Source: CALMNV01 sp035688975 (GTDB lineage Bacteria > Actinomycetota > Actinomycetes > Actinomycetales > Dermatophilaceae). From it: a stretch of DNA of 64,000 bases. Position 1 is the stretch's first letter; each line of letters opens with the position of its first letter. The stretch lies in assembly GCF_035688975.1 (NCBI RefSeq), contig NZ_DASSMH010000028.1:1-64000 (forward strand), written 5' to 3'. Below, piece after piece: positions 49,365 to 57,940 of this stretch. Position numbers and translations under genes: made by a program. A model generated the notes under the pieces. The model made no database searches. It saw only the letters and a list, made by a program, of their open reading frames with translations, and had not been told where the DNA came from.

Positions 49365-50744
49365 ATGTCGGCGAGCGACGCTGGCGACCACGACGTCGTC
49401 ATCCTCGGTGGCGGCTCCGGCGGGTACGCCTGCGCGCTCCGGGCCGCGCAGCTGGGCCTGCGGGTGGCACTCGTCGAGAAGGCCAGGCTCGGTGGCACGT
49501 GCCTGCACTCGGGCTGCATCCCCACCAAGGCGCTGCTGCACGTGGCGGAGACCGCCGACGTCGCGCGCGAGGGGGCCGCCATCGGGGTGCGCAGCACGGT
49601 CGAGTCGATCGACATGCCCGCCGTCCACGCGTACAAGGACGCGATCGTGGCCCGCCTGCACAAGGGGCTGCAGGGGCTGGTCTCCGGCGCCTCCATCGAC
49701 TACGTCGAGGGCGCCGGAGTGCTCGACGGTCCCAAGACGGTGGTCGTCGGGCAGCGGCGGCTGACCGGGGCACACGTCGTGCTCGCGACCGGCAGCCACG
49801 CCAAGAGCCTGCCCGGTCTGCAGCTCGTCGGCCGGGTCATGACGAGCGACGAGGCCCTCCGGCTCGACGTCGTGCCCGAGCGGGTGGTGGTGCTCGGCGG
49901 CGGGGTCATCGGAGTCGAGTTCGCGTCGGTGTTCCGAAGCTTCGGCTCGGAGGTGACGATCGTCGAGGCGCTGCCACGGTTGGTCCCCGCCGAGGACCCG
50001 GCCATCTCCAAGCAGCTCGAGCGGTCGTTCCGCCGGCGTCGGATCACCGTCCGCACGGGCGCGCGGTTCGCCGGCGCGACACAGTCCGGCGACGTCGTGA
50101 CCGTCTCGCTCGAGTCCGGCGACCGGATCGAGGCCGACCTGCTCCTCGTCGCGGTGGGCCGCGGCCCGGTGACGGCCGGGATGGGCTACGAGGAGGCCGG
50201 CATCACGCTCGACCGCGGCCATGTCAGGACCGACGAGCGCCTGCGCACCGGCGTCGACGGCGTGTATGCCGTCGGCGACATCGTCGCGGGCCCGCAGCTG
50301 GCGCACCGTGGCTTCGCCCAGGGCATCTTCGTCGCCGAGGAGATCGCCGGGCTCTCCCCGGCCGTCGTCGAGGACGCCAGCATCCCTAGGGTCACCTACT
50401 GCGACCCGGAGATCGCGAGCGTGGGGCTGACCGAGGCGCAGGCCCGGGAGCGTTTCGGGCAGGTCGAGACCTACGAGTACAACCTCGGCGGCAACGGCCG
50501 GTCGCAGATCCTCGGCACCCAGGGGTTCGTCAAGCTCGTGCGGCGCACCGACGGCCCCATCGTCGGCGTCTCGATGATCGGGGCCCGGATGGGTGAGCAG
50601 GTCGGCGAGGCGCAGCTCATCGTCGGCTGGGAGGCCCACCCGGAGGACGTCGCGGGCCTCGTCCACGCGCACCCGACCCAGAACGAGGCCCTCGGCGAGG
50701 CACACTTGGCCCTGGCCGGGAAGCCCCTGCACGCACATGCGTGA
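49365..50744 (+). CDS. lpd: Dihydrolipoyl dehydrogenase (E3)
   Basis: A 459-residue flavoenzyme that reoxidises dihydrolipoamide with NAD+. The FAD site VILGGGSGGYACALRAAQLG, the redox disulfide GGTCLHSGCIPTKALL, the NAD fold VVVLGGGVIGVEFASVF, the second FAD segment VYAVGDIVAGPQLAH and the C-terminal HAHPTQNEALGEA with its catalytic His-Glu pair are present. An AAGGAG site precedes the ATG at 49365. It is followed at once by the E2 gene. Confidence 0.96.
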   Translation: MSASDAGDHDVVILGGGSGGYACALRAAQLGLRVALVEKARLGGTCLHSGCIPTKALLHVAETADVAREGAAIGVRSTVESIDMPAVHAYKDAIVARLHKGLQGLVSGASIDYVEGAGVLDGPKTVVVGQRRLTGAHVVLATGSHAKSLPGLQLVGRVMTSDEALRLDVVPERVVVLGGGVIGVEFASVFRSFGSEVTIVEALPRLVPAEDPAISKQLERSFRRRRITVRTGARFAGATQSGDVVTVSLESGDRIEADLLLVAVGRGPVTAGMGYEEAGITLDRGHVRTDERLRTGVDGVYAVGDIVAGPQLAHRGFAQGIFVAEEIAGLSPAVVEDASIPRVTYCDPEIASVGLTEAQARERFGQVETYEYNLGGNGRSQILGTQGFVKLVRRTDGPIVGVSMIGARMGEQVGEAQLIVGWEAHPEDVAGLVHAHPTQNEALGEAHLALAGKPLHAHA

Positions 50745-50782
50745 CCTTTAGCCAGAACTGGAACGACAGGAGAACAAACGTC

Positions 50783-52585
50783 ATGTCCGAACGCGTGACC
50801 ATGCCGGCCCTGGGTGAATCCGTCACCGAGGGCACAGTCACCCGCTGGCTGAAGAACGTCGGCGACCGGGTCGAGGTCGACGAGCCCCTGCTCGAGGTCT
50901 CCACCGACAAGGTGGACACCGAGATCCCGTCGCCCGCGGCCGGGACGCTCCAGGAGATCCTCGTCCAGGAGGACGACACCGTCCCCGTCGGCGCCGATCT
51001 GGCGGTGATCGGCGAGGGCGCCGCGGCGCCGGCAGAGCCGGCCCCGGCAGCGGGCCAGCAGTCCGACCAGCTGCCCGAGCAGGCCGCCCCCGCCGACGAG
51101 CCCGTGCAGCCGTCGGACCAGGCGCTGGAGGCCGCCCACGGCACGGAGCGCGAGCCGCAGCCGGGCACGAGCGAGCCCGAGACGAGCTCGTCCCCGGCCG
51201 CGTCGCCCGCCCCCCCCTCCAGCGGGTCGTCCGGTGCCGGGTCCTCCGGCGGCGAGACGGTCACGATGCCCGCGCTCGGTGAGTCGGTGACCGAGGGCAC
51301 CGTGACGCGCTGGCTCAAGGCCGAGGGCGACGACGTCGCCGTCGACGAGCCCCTCCTCGAGGTCTCCACCGACAAGGTGGACACGGAGATCCCGTCGCCG
51401 TATGCCGGCACGCTGACCAAGATCCTCGTCGGCGAGGACGAGACGGTGCCCGTCGGCGGCGAGCTCGCCGTCATCGGCGGCAGCCAGGCCGCGGCCGCCG
51501 CTCCTGCGCCGGCGCCCTCGGCCCCGGCGCCTGCTGCCGCGCCCACCCCGGCGCCCTCCGCCCCGGCCGCCCCGCCCCCGTCCACGGCCCCAGCGGCCCC
51601 GGCCGCGCCGGAGCAGCGGGAGGCCCCCACCGCGGAGTCGGACGCCGCGGCCTACGTCACTCCGCTCGTGCGCAAGCTCGCGGCCCAGCACGGGGTCGAC
51701 CTCGGCTCGCTCAAGGGCACGGGCGTCGGGGGGCGCATCCGCAAGCAGGACGTCCTCGAGGCCGCGGAGGCCGCGAAGGCGCCCGCCCCGGAGCCGGCCG
51801 AGCAGCCGGCCGCCACCCCGGCCGCCCCCGCCGCGCCCGCGGCGGCCGCCACCGCCGCGGTCTCGCCGAAGCGCGGCACGCGCGAGAAGATGAGCCGGCT
51901 GCGCAAGGTCATCGCCGCCCGCATGGTGGAGTCGCTGCAGGTCTCGGCCCAGCTGACCACCGTCGTCGAGGTCGACCTCACCCGGGTCGCGAGGCTGCGC
52001 GACCGCGCCAAGCGCGAGTTCGAGGCACGCGAGGGCACCAAGCTGAGCTACCTGCCTTTCCTCGCCCTCGCGGCTGTCGAGGCGCTCAAGGCCCACCCCA
52101 ACGTCAACGCCAGCGTCGAGGGCGACGAGATCATCTACCACGCGTCCGAGAACCTCTCCATCGCCGTGGACACCGAGAAGGGCCTGATCGTCCCGGTCGT
52201 CAAGAACGCCGGAGACCTCAACATCGCCGGACTCGCCCGGGCCATCGCCGACGTCGCCGACCGGACCCGCCGCAACAAGATCACGCCCGACGACCTGGCC
52301 GGTGGCACCTTCACGATCACCAACACCGGCAGCCGCGGAGCGCTCTTCGACACACCGATCATCAACCAGCCGCAGGTGGCGATCCTCGGCACCGGCAGCA
52401 TCGTCAAGCGGCCGGTCGTGGTCACCGACCGCGACGGCGGCGAGACCATCGCCGTGCGCTCGATGATGTACCTCGCGTTGTCCTACGACCACCGGATCGT
52501 CGACGGCGCCGACGCCGCCCGGTTCCTCTCGACGATGAAGACGCGGCTCGAGGAGGGCAACTTCGAGTCCTCGCTCGGGCTCTGA
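50783..52585 (+). CDS. sucB: Dihydrolipoamide acyltransferase (E2), two lipoyl domains
   Basis: A 600-residue E2 core subunit. Two lipoyl domains (residues 4-75 and 165-240) each carry VSTDKVDTEIPSP with the lipoylated Lys. Long Ala/Pro linkers separate them from a peripheral-subunit-binding domain (YVTPLVRKLAAQHGVDLGSLKG) and the catalytic acyltransferase domain ending LSYDHRIVDGADAARFL. It could serve 2-oxoglutarate or pyruvate dehydrogenase; in M. tuberculosis the gene at this locus (dlaT) serves pyruvate dehydrogenase. The start follows ACAGGAG. Confidence 0.95.
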   Translation: MSERVTMPALGESVTEGTVTRWLKNVGDRVEVDEPLLEVSTDKVDTEIPSPAAGTLQEILVQEDDTVPVGADLAVIGEGAAAPAEPAPAAGQQSDQLPEQAAPADEPVQPSDQALEAAHGTEREPQPGTSEPETSSSPAASPAPPSSGSSGAGSSGGETVTMPALGESVTEGTVTRWLKAEGDDVAVDEPLLEVSTDKVDTEIPSPYAGTLTKILVGEDETVPVGGELAVIGGSQAAAAAPAPAPSAPAPAAAPTPAPSAPAAPPPSTAPAAPAAPEQREAPTAESDAAAYVTPLVRKLAAQHGVDLGSLKGTGVGGRIRKQDVLEAAEAAKAPAPEPAEQPAATPAAPAAPAAAATAAVSPKRGTREKMSRLRKVIAARMVESLQVSAQLTTVVEVDLTRVARLRDRAKREFEAREGTKLSYLPFLALAAVEALKAHPNVNASVEGDEIIYHASENLSIAVDTEKGLIVPVVKNAGDLNIAGLARAIADVADRTRRNKITPDDLAGGTFTITNTGSRGALFDTPIINQPQVAILGTGSIVKRPVVVTDRDGGETIAVRSMMYLALSYDHRIVDGADAARFLSTMKTRLEEGNFESSLGL

Positions 52586-52588
52586 GCC

Positions 52589-53497
52589 ATGACGAAGCGC
52601 GTCGCCGTGGCCGGGTCCTCCGGACTCATCGGCGGCGCGCTTCGTCGTCTGCTCGCCGACCGGGGTGACGAGGTGCTGCGCCTCGTGCGCCGCCCGGCCC
52701 AGGCGCCGGACGAGGTGGCGTGGGACCCGGAGGCGGGGCGGCTCGACCCGGCCAGCCTCGAGAGGGTGGACGCCGTCGTCAACCTCGCCGGCGTCGGCAT
52801 CGGTGACCATCGCTGGAGCGCGGAGCACAAGCGGGCCGTCGAGCGGTCACGGGTCGCCGCGACCGGGACGATCTCGCAGGCGCTCGTCTCCGTCCTCGAG
52901 ACGACCGGGCGCCGCGTGCGGCTCGTCAACGGCTCCGCGGTGGGCTTCTACGGCGACCGCGGCGACGAGGTGCTCACCGAGGCGAGCCCCGCGGGGACGG
53001 ACTTCCTCGCCGGACTGGTGACGCGCTGGGAGGCCGCCACGGCTCCGGCCGCGGAGGCCGGGCTGTCGGTGGCCACCGCGCGCACCGGCCTCGTCATGGC
53101 CGCCGACGGTGGAGCGTTCGCACCGCTCCTGCGCGTCACCCGGCTCGGTCTGGGCGGCCCACTGGGCTCGGGCCGTCAGTACTGGCCGTGGATCACCCTC
53201 GCCGACGAGGCGCGGGCCCTCGCCCATCTCATCGACCGCACCGACCTGACCGGTCCGGTCAACCTCGTGTCACCGAGCCCCGCTCCGCAGAAGGACATCG
53301 CCCGGGCGCTCGGGCGCGCCCTCTCCCGCCCGGCGGTGCTGCCCGCGCCCCGGTTCGCGATGCGGGCCATCGTCGGCGAGCTCGCCGACTCCATCGTCGC
53401 CAGCCAACGCGTCACTCCCTTCCGGCTGGCCGGCAGCGGCTTCGCGTTCGAGCATGCCGACCTGGACGGCGCGGTCAGGTGGCTGGTGGGGCGGTGA
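52589..53497 (+). CDS. TIGR01777-type NAD-dependent epimerase
   Basis: A 302-residue SDR-fold protein, KRVAVAGSSGLIGGALRRLLADRG at the N-terminal nucleotide site, then VDAVVNLAGVGIGDHRWS, RLVNGSAVGFYGDRGDEVLTE and WPWITLADEARALAHLI. These mark the TIGR01777 epimerase family, whose reaction is unknown. It begins 3 bases after the E2 gene and matches Rv2216, so it is co-transcribed with the dehydrogenase genes. Its end overlaps the convergent kinase gene by 23 bases. Confidence 0.9.
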   Translation: MTKRVAVAGSSGLIGGALRRLLADRGDEVLRLVRRPAQAPDEVAWDPEAGRLDPASLERVDAVVNLAGVGIGDHRWSAEHKRAVERSRVAATGTISQALVSVLETTGRRVRLVNGSAVGFYGDRGDEVLTEASPAGTDFLAGLVTRWEAATAPAAEAGLSVATARTGLVMAADGGAFAPLLRVTRLGLGGPLGSGRQYWPWITLADEARALAHLIDRTDLTGPVNLVSPSPAPQKDIARALGRALSRPAVLPAPRFAMRAIVGELADSIVASQRVTPFRLAGSGFAFEHADLDGAVRWLVGR

Positions 53498-54977
53498 CCG
53501 AGGCGAGCCGCCAGCCCGCAGCCCCTCGGACGACGGTGAAGTCGAGCTCCCGGCCGCGTTGCCCGGGCCGCCCGGTGCGCCGGCCTGCGGAGACGACTCC
53601 GTAGGCCGCCACGTCGACCCGGGCGCGGAGCACCGCCCGAGTGGGGGTGGCCGACACCGCGCGGGCCTGCGCCACGGACAGGCGCAGGCCGGCGTACGAC
53701 TGGGCGTGGGCCGTCAGGGTGCGCAGCACCTGCTCGTCCTCGCGGAGCACGGCCGACCCCGCCTCGTGGACGGTGGTCAGCGCGGCCGCGTCCCGGGTGG
53801 TCAGCACCCGGGCCCGTCGGTCGGCGAGGGCCTGCAGCAGGCCCCTCGGGTCGAGGCGGGGGGCCGCCGGGTCGGTCATGACGTCGGCCACGCCGGCCGG
53901 CGTGGCGGCCGGCGTGGCGGCCGGCGTGGCGGCCGGCGTGGCGGCCGGCGGCGCCGACCGCGCGGTCCCCGAGGGCGTCGCTGCCGTCGGAGCCGCCGGC
54001 CCGGAGCGCCACCTCGGCGCGAGGGACCAGCCGAGGAGCAGGAGCGCGGTGAGCCCGACGACGGCTCCTGCCGCGAGGAACGCAGTGCGGCGAGGCAGCC
54101 AGCCGGACCGGCGCGGCGGCCTCGCCGGCTGTTCGGCTGCCTCACGGCGCAGCCGCTGCGTGAGTGCCGAGGCCTCGTCCGGGGCCACGACGACCTCGAC
54201 CGGCTCGGCCGGCGCGGCGGCGAAGAACCGGCGCCCGACGTCGGACGACACGGGGCGCCGCGCCGGGTCAGGATCGATGCACGCAGCGACCACGTCGGCC
54301 AGCTCCGGGCCGACATGGCTGCGCACGGTCTCCAGGTCGAGCCGGATGGGTGTCTGGGGCGCGCCGTACCCCGCCAGGCAGTGCCAGGCCAACGCGCCGA
54401 GCGCGTAGACGTCGCTCGCCTCGGTGGGCGGGTCACCGGCCAGCACCTCGGGAGCCACGAACCCCTCCGTGCCGAGCACCTCGTCGGGCCCGCTCCCGGC
54501 GAGGCGCGCGGCCCCGAGGTCGGCGAGGAGCGGGCGCCCGTCCTCGGTGACGAGGACGTTGCCGGGCGTGATGTCGCAGTGGGTGCCGCCGGCCGCGTGC
54601 AGCGCGGCGACGGCCTCGCAGACCGGCGTGAGCAGCGTGACGGTCTCACCGGGCCGCAGGTGGCCACGAGCCCGCACGAGCGCGCGCACCGAGGCGCCGC
54701 GGACGAGGTCGAAGACGAGCGCGACCCGGCCGTCGTCGAGGTGCACGACGTCACGAAGGGGCACGAGGTGGTCGTGGCGCACCGCCGTGAGGACGTGCCG
54801 CTCGAGCTCGGCCTGGCGGTGCTGGGACTCATCGGACCGCGCGCGCGGCACCTTGACGGCGACCGGGCGGCCGACCGGGTCGGTGGCCGCCCACACCACG
54901 CTGGAGGCGCCCTCGCCGAGGACGTGTGCCAGCTGGTGGCCGGGGACGTGGGGCCGGACGTTCGCTGCCTCGCTCAC
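53475..54977 (-). CDS. Atypical membrane serine/threonine protein kinase
   Basis: A 500-residue protein from the GTG at 54977. The kinase domain has VLGEGASSVVWAA, VAVKVPRA (ATP Lys) and a catalytic loop HCDITPGNVL instead of HRDxKPxN: the catalytic Asp and Asn are kept, but Arg is Cys and the Lys is Thr. The metal loop is LADLGAARL, DLG in place of DFG. A single membrane helix (FLAAGAVVGLTALLLLGWSLA) precedes an APAAT-repeat linker and an extracellular domain of about 120 residues with no PASTA module. Activity may be altered rather than lost. Confidence 0.82.
   Translation of the reverse strand: MSEAANVRPHVPGHQLAHVLGEGASSVVWAATDPVGRPVAVKVPRARSDESQHRQAELERHVLTAVRHDHLVPLRDVVHLDDGRVALVFDLVRGASVRALVRARGHLRPGETVTLLTPVCEAVAALHAAGGTHCDITPGNVLVTEDGRPLLADLGAARLAGSGPDEVLGTEGFVAPEVLAGDPPTEASDVYALGALAWHCLAGYGAPQTPIRLDLETVRSHVGPELADVVAACIDPDPARRPVSSDVGRRFFAAAPAEPVEVVVAPDEASALTQRLRREAAEQPARPPRRSGWLPRRTAFLAAGAVVGLTALLLLGWSLAPRWRSGPAAPTAATPSGTARSAPPAATPAATPAATPAATPAGVADVMTDPAAPRLDPRGLLQALADRRARVLTTRDAAALTTVHEAGSAVLREDEQVLRTLTAHAQSYAGLRLSVAQARAVSATPTRAVLRARVDVAAYGVVSAGRRTGRPGQRGRELDFTVVRGAAGWRLASVTAPPAT
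53899..53946. repeat. 12-bp tandem repeat, four units
   Basis: GGCGTGGCGGCC repeats four times end to end within the atypical kinase gene and encodes the linker (ATPA units) after the membrane helix. Changes in copy number keep the frame and alter linker length. Confidence 0.85.
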
Positions 54978-55137
54978 CGGCCCATCGTCGCAAGGCCGGC
55001 CGCTGGGCCCCCGACGTTGTCCACAGGCCACCACCGCCCGGAAGGGGCCGACCCGTCGGTGCTCGTGCTGCAGCCCGCCGGCCCGGAAGGCCGAGCCGGG
55101 GCCGGGCGCGGGCCGGGCGCGGGCCGGGCGCGGTCCG

Positions 55138-56205
55138 TCAGTCGGGCTGCCCGGGGGTCAGCACGTCGACGACGCGGCCGCCCGCCGCACTCGTGCGGGC
55201 GGCGTCGATGACGGCGAGCACATGCACGCTGTCACGTGGGTCGACGGGCATCAGCGGCTGCGGGTCGTCGCTCGCCAGGGCCGCCGCGACGCCCCGGTAG
55301 AAGTCGGCGGGATCGGCCGGGGGGACGACCGGCCCGGGCGTGCGCTCGGTGCCCCGGACCAGCCAGCCGACCGCGTCGCCCTCGTCGGCGAAGTCCCGGA
55401 AGGCCGTCTCCTCCCCCGCCTGCCCCGCGACGACGAACGCGCCCGCCGACCCCGACACCCGCGCGCGTGGTCCCGGCGCGCCCGCGACCCAGCTGGCCGA
55501 GACGTGGGTCACGACACCGGAGGCGTGCCGGCACGCGAGGAACGTGTCGTCCTCGGACACCGTCGTGTGCGACGCGAGCTCGGCGTAGACGGTGACCACC
55601 TCCCCGTGCAGGAGCACGGCCTGGTCGAGCAGGTGCGAGTGCAGGTCGAGCAGTATGCCGCCGCCCTCCTCGGGTGCCACCTGCTGCCGCCACCGTGGCG
55701 CGGGCACCGGACGCCACCGGTCCCAGCGGTACTCCGCGCGGTACACCTCCCCCACCAGGGCCTCGTCCCGCACGGCGGTCAGCGCGAGGAACTCCCGGTC
55801 GTAGCGTCGGTTCTGGAAGACGGTGAGCGGCACGCCGTGGTGGGCCGCGAGGTCGACGACGGCGAGGGCGGCCGTCGCGTCCACCGCGAGCGGCTTGTCG
55901 ACGACGAGCGGCAGGCCGGCGCCGATGACCTGCTCCGCCTGGGCGGCGTGGGCCCCGGTCGCCGAGGCGAGCACGACGAGGTCGACGCCGCCGGCCTCGA
56001 GCAGCGCGTCGAGGTCGGGCACCACGCGCGCCTGCGGCAGGTCCTCTCGCGCGGCGTCGGCCCGCGCCCGGTCGGACGTGGACACCGCGGCCACGGTGAG
56101 CCCCGCGGCGGCGAGCAGGGGGGCGTGGAACTGCCTCCCGGCGAGCCCGTATCCGACGAGGCCGACACGCAGGGAAGAGGATGACGGGACGGAGCTCGGC
56201 GGCAT
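55138..56205 (-). CDS. Gfo/Idh/MocA-family oxidoreductase
   Basis: A 355-residue NAD(P)-dependent oxidoreductase. The Rossmann site is RVGLVGYGLAGRQFHAPLL, followed by VVDKPLAVDATAALAVVD with the family Lys, and EEGGGILLDLHSHLLDQAVLL with the conserved His of the active site. The substrate is probably a sugar or cyclitol. The ATG at 56205 lies inside a copy of the octamer GTATGCCG; an ATG three codons upstream is possible. A run of GGCCGGGCGCG units lies just beyond its stop (55095-55133). Confidence 0.88.
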   Translation of the reverse strand: MPPSSVPSSSSLRVGLVGYGLAGRQFHAPLLAAAGLTVAAVSTSDRARADAAREDLPQARVVPDLDALLEAGGVDLVVLASATGAHAAQAEQVIGAGLPLVVDKPLAVDATAALAVVDLAAHHGVPLTVFQNRRYDREFLALTAVRDEALVGEVYRAEYRWDRWRPVPAPRWRQQVAPEEGGGILLDLHSHLLDQAVLLHGEVVTVYAELASHTTVSEDDTFLACRHASGVVTHVSASWVAGAPGPRARVSGSAGAFVVAGQAGEETAFRDFADEGDAVGWLVRGTERTPGPVVPPADPADFYRGVAAALASDDPQPLMPVDPRDSVHVLAVIDAARTSAAGGRVVDVLTPGQPD

Positions 56206-56258
56206 ACGGCACACCCTCGCACACGCTGGCCGGAACGGGGCGCCACCTCGGCGCGGCG

Positions 56259-56264
56259 TAGGGT
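56259..56264 (+). promoter_or_regulatory. -10 box TAGGGT of lipB
   Basis: TAGGGT, 6 nt, ATG at 56271. This supports the ATG over the in-frame TTG at 56265. Confidence 0.55.
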
Positions 56265-56270
56265 TTGCGC

Positions 56271-56921
56271 ATGCGGTTCGTCCATCTGCCCGGGCTCGTC
56301 GACTACCAGCAGGGCTGGGAGCTGCAGCGCGAGACCCACGCGCGGGTCGTCGCCGGCGAGGCGCCGGACACCGTCTACCTGCTCGAGCACGTGGCGGTGT
56401 ACACCGCGGGCAAGCGCACCGAGGCGCACGAACGCCCCACGGACGGCACGCCGGTCGTCGACGTCGACCGCGGCGGCAAGATCACCTGGCACGGCCCCGG
56501 GCAGATCACCGGCTACCCCATCGTGCGGCTGCCGGCGCCCATCGACGTCGTGGGCTACGTGCGCCACCTCGAGGAGATGATGATCCGTGTCTGCGCCGAC
56601 TTCGGCGTCGAGGCCGGCCGGGTCCCCGGGGAGAGCGGCACGTGGATCGCCGCCGACGAGCGCGGCCCGCGCCGCAAGATCGGCGCCATCGGCATCAGGG
56701 TGAGCCGTCAGGTGGCCATGCACGGCTTCGCCCTCAACTGCGACCCGGATCTCTCGTGGGGCGAGGTCATCATCCCGTGCGGCATCGTCGGTGCCGGGGT
56801 CACCTCGCTGTCCTTCGAGCTCGGCCGCGACGTGCCCGTCACCGAGGTGCTGCCCCACGTGGAGAGGCACCTCGCCGACCTCCTGCCGACCCTGCGGCCC
56901 AACCGGCGCGTCGCCAGCTGA
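56271..56921 (+). CDS. lipB: Octanoyl-ACP:protein octanoyltransferase
   Basis: A 216-residue enzyme that moves octanoate from acyl carrier protein to lipoyl domains, the first step of lipoate synthesis. DRGGKITWHGPGQITGYPI is the substrate loop, RKIGAIGIRVSRQV holds the catalytic Lys and FALNCDPDLSW the catalytic Cys. Its clients include the E2 encoded 4 kb upstream and the glycine cleavage H protein. lipA follows after an inserted ABC transporter pair. Confidence 0.95.
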   Translation: MRFVHLPGLVDYQQGWELQRETHARVVAGEAPDTVYLLEHVAVYTAGKRTEAHERPTDGTPVVDVDRGGKITWHGPGQITGYPIVRLPAPIDVVGYVRHLEEMMIRVCADFGVEAGRVPGESGTWIAADERGPRRKIGAIGIRVSRQVAMHGFALNCDPDLSWGEVIIPCGIVGAGVTSLSFELGRDVPVTEVLPHVERHLADLLPTLRPNRRVAS

Positions 56922-56968
56922 CTGTCCCCGCGTGCCCCTACTGTGGCGTTCGACGACAGGGGTGATCG

Positions 56969-57940
56969 ATGGACATCGCGGTGGGCACGACGGGCCTGCG
57001 CAAGACCTACCTCGGGCGGCGCGGTCGCCAGGTGGCGGTGCAGGGCCTGACGATGCGGGTCCCCGCCGGAGGTGTGCACGGCTTCCTCGGGCCCAACGGC
57101 TCGGGCAAGACGACGACGATCCGGATGCTGCTCGGCCTGGTCCGGCCCGACTCCGGCACGGCCGAGCTCTTCGGCCACGCGGTGCCGCAGCGCCTGCCGG
57201 AGGTCATCGACCGGGTCGGCGCGGTCGTCGAGTCGCCGAAGTTCTTCCCCGCCTTCACCGGCCACCAGAACCTCCGCCTCCTCGCCGACGCCATCGGCGC
57301 GCCGCACCGGCGCGTCGACGAGGTGCTCGAGGCCACCCACCTGCGTGAGCGGGGCGCGGACCGGTATGCCGGCTACTCCCTCGGCATGAAGCAGCGGCTC
57401 GCCATCGCGGCGACGCTGCTCAAGGACCCCGACCTGCTCATCTTCGACGAGCCGACCAACGGGCTGGACCCGGCCGGCATCCGCGAGATCCGCGACACGA
57501 TGCGCGCCCTCGGCGCCTCCGGCAAGACCGTCCTCGTCAGCTCGCACCTGCTCGCCGAGGTGGAGCAGGTCGCCGACACGGTCTCGATCATCGGGCACGG
57601 CCGGCTGCTCGCCGAGGGGCCGGTCGCCGACATCCTGCGCGGCCCCGGCGCGGCCCAGGTGCGGGTCGGCGTCGCCACCCCCGACCGGGCGGCCGCGCTG
57701 CTCGCGCAGGAGGGCCTGCTCGTCACCCGTGAGGGGGAAGGCCTCATCGTGACCACCAGCGACCCCTCCCACGTCACCAGGGCGCTCGCCGGGCACGGCC
57801 TCTACGTCAGCGAGCTGACCCCGATCCGGCCCGACCTCGAGTCGGCGTTTCTCGCCCTCACCGCCGACGAAGGTCTCGGCGCCGGGGCGGACCACGTGAG
57901 ACCGGCCTCCGGCCCCGACGTGGGGGCGGGTGCGGCATGA
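56969..57940 (+). CDS. ABC transporter ATP-binding protein
   Basis: A 323-residue ATPase of the ABC-2 exporter type: FLGPNGSGKTTTIRMLL (Walker A), YSLGMKQRLAIAATLL (signature, here SLGMKQ), LLIFDEPTNGLDPAG (Walker B) and VLVSSHLLAEVEQ (H-loop). The C-terminal 100 residues are the usual DUF-like extension. It is coupled to the permease gene by an ATGA overlap. The substrate is unknown. A GACAGGGG ribosome site precedes the ATG. Confidence 0.92.
   Translation: MDIAVGTTGLRKTYLGRRGRQVAVQGLTMRVPAGGVHGFLGPNGSGKTTTIRMLLGLVRPDSGTAELFGHAVPQRLPEVIDRVGAVVESPKFFPAFTGHQNLRLLADAIGAPHRRVDEVLEATHLRERGADRYAGYSLGMKQRLAIAATLLKDPDLLIFDEPTNGLDPAGIREIRDTMRALGASGKTVLVSSHLLAEVEQVADTVSIIGHGRLLAEGPVADILRGPGAAQVRVGVATPDRAAALLAQEGLLVTREGEGLIVTTSDPSHVTRALAGHGLYVSELTPIRPDLESAFLALTADEGLGAGADHVRPASGPDVGAGAA

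Noticed and set aside
55095..55133. GGCCGGGCGCG runs after the oxidoreductase gene
   Set aside because: Short imperfect G+C repeats without symmetry; likely simple sequence, not a defined element.
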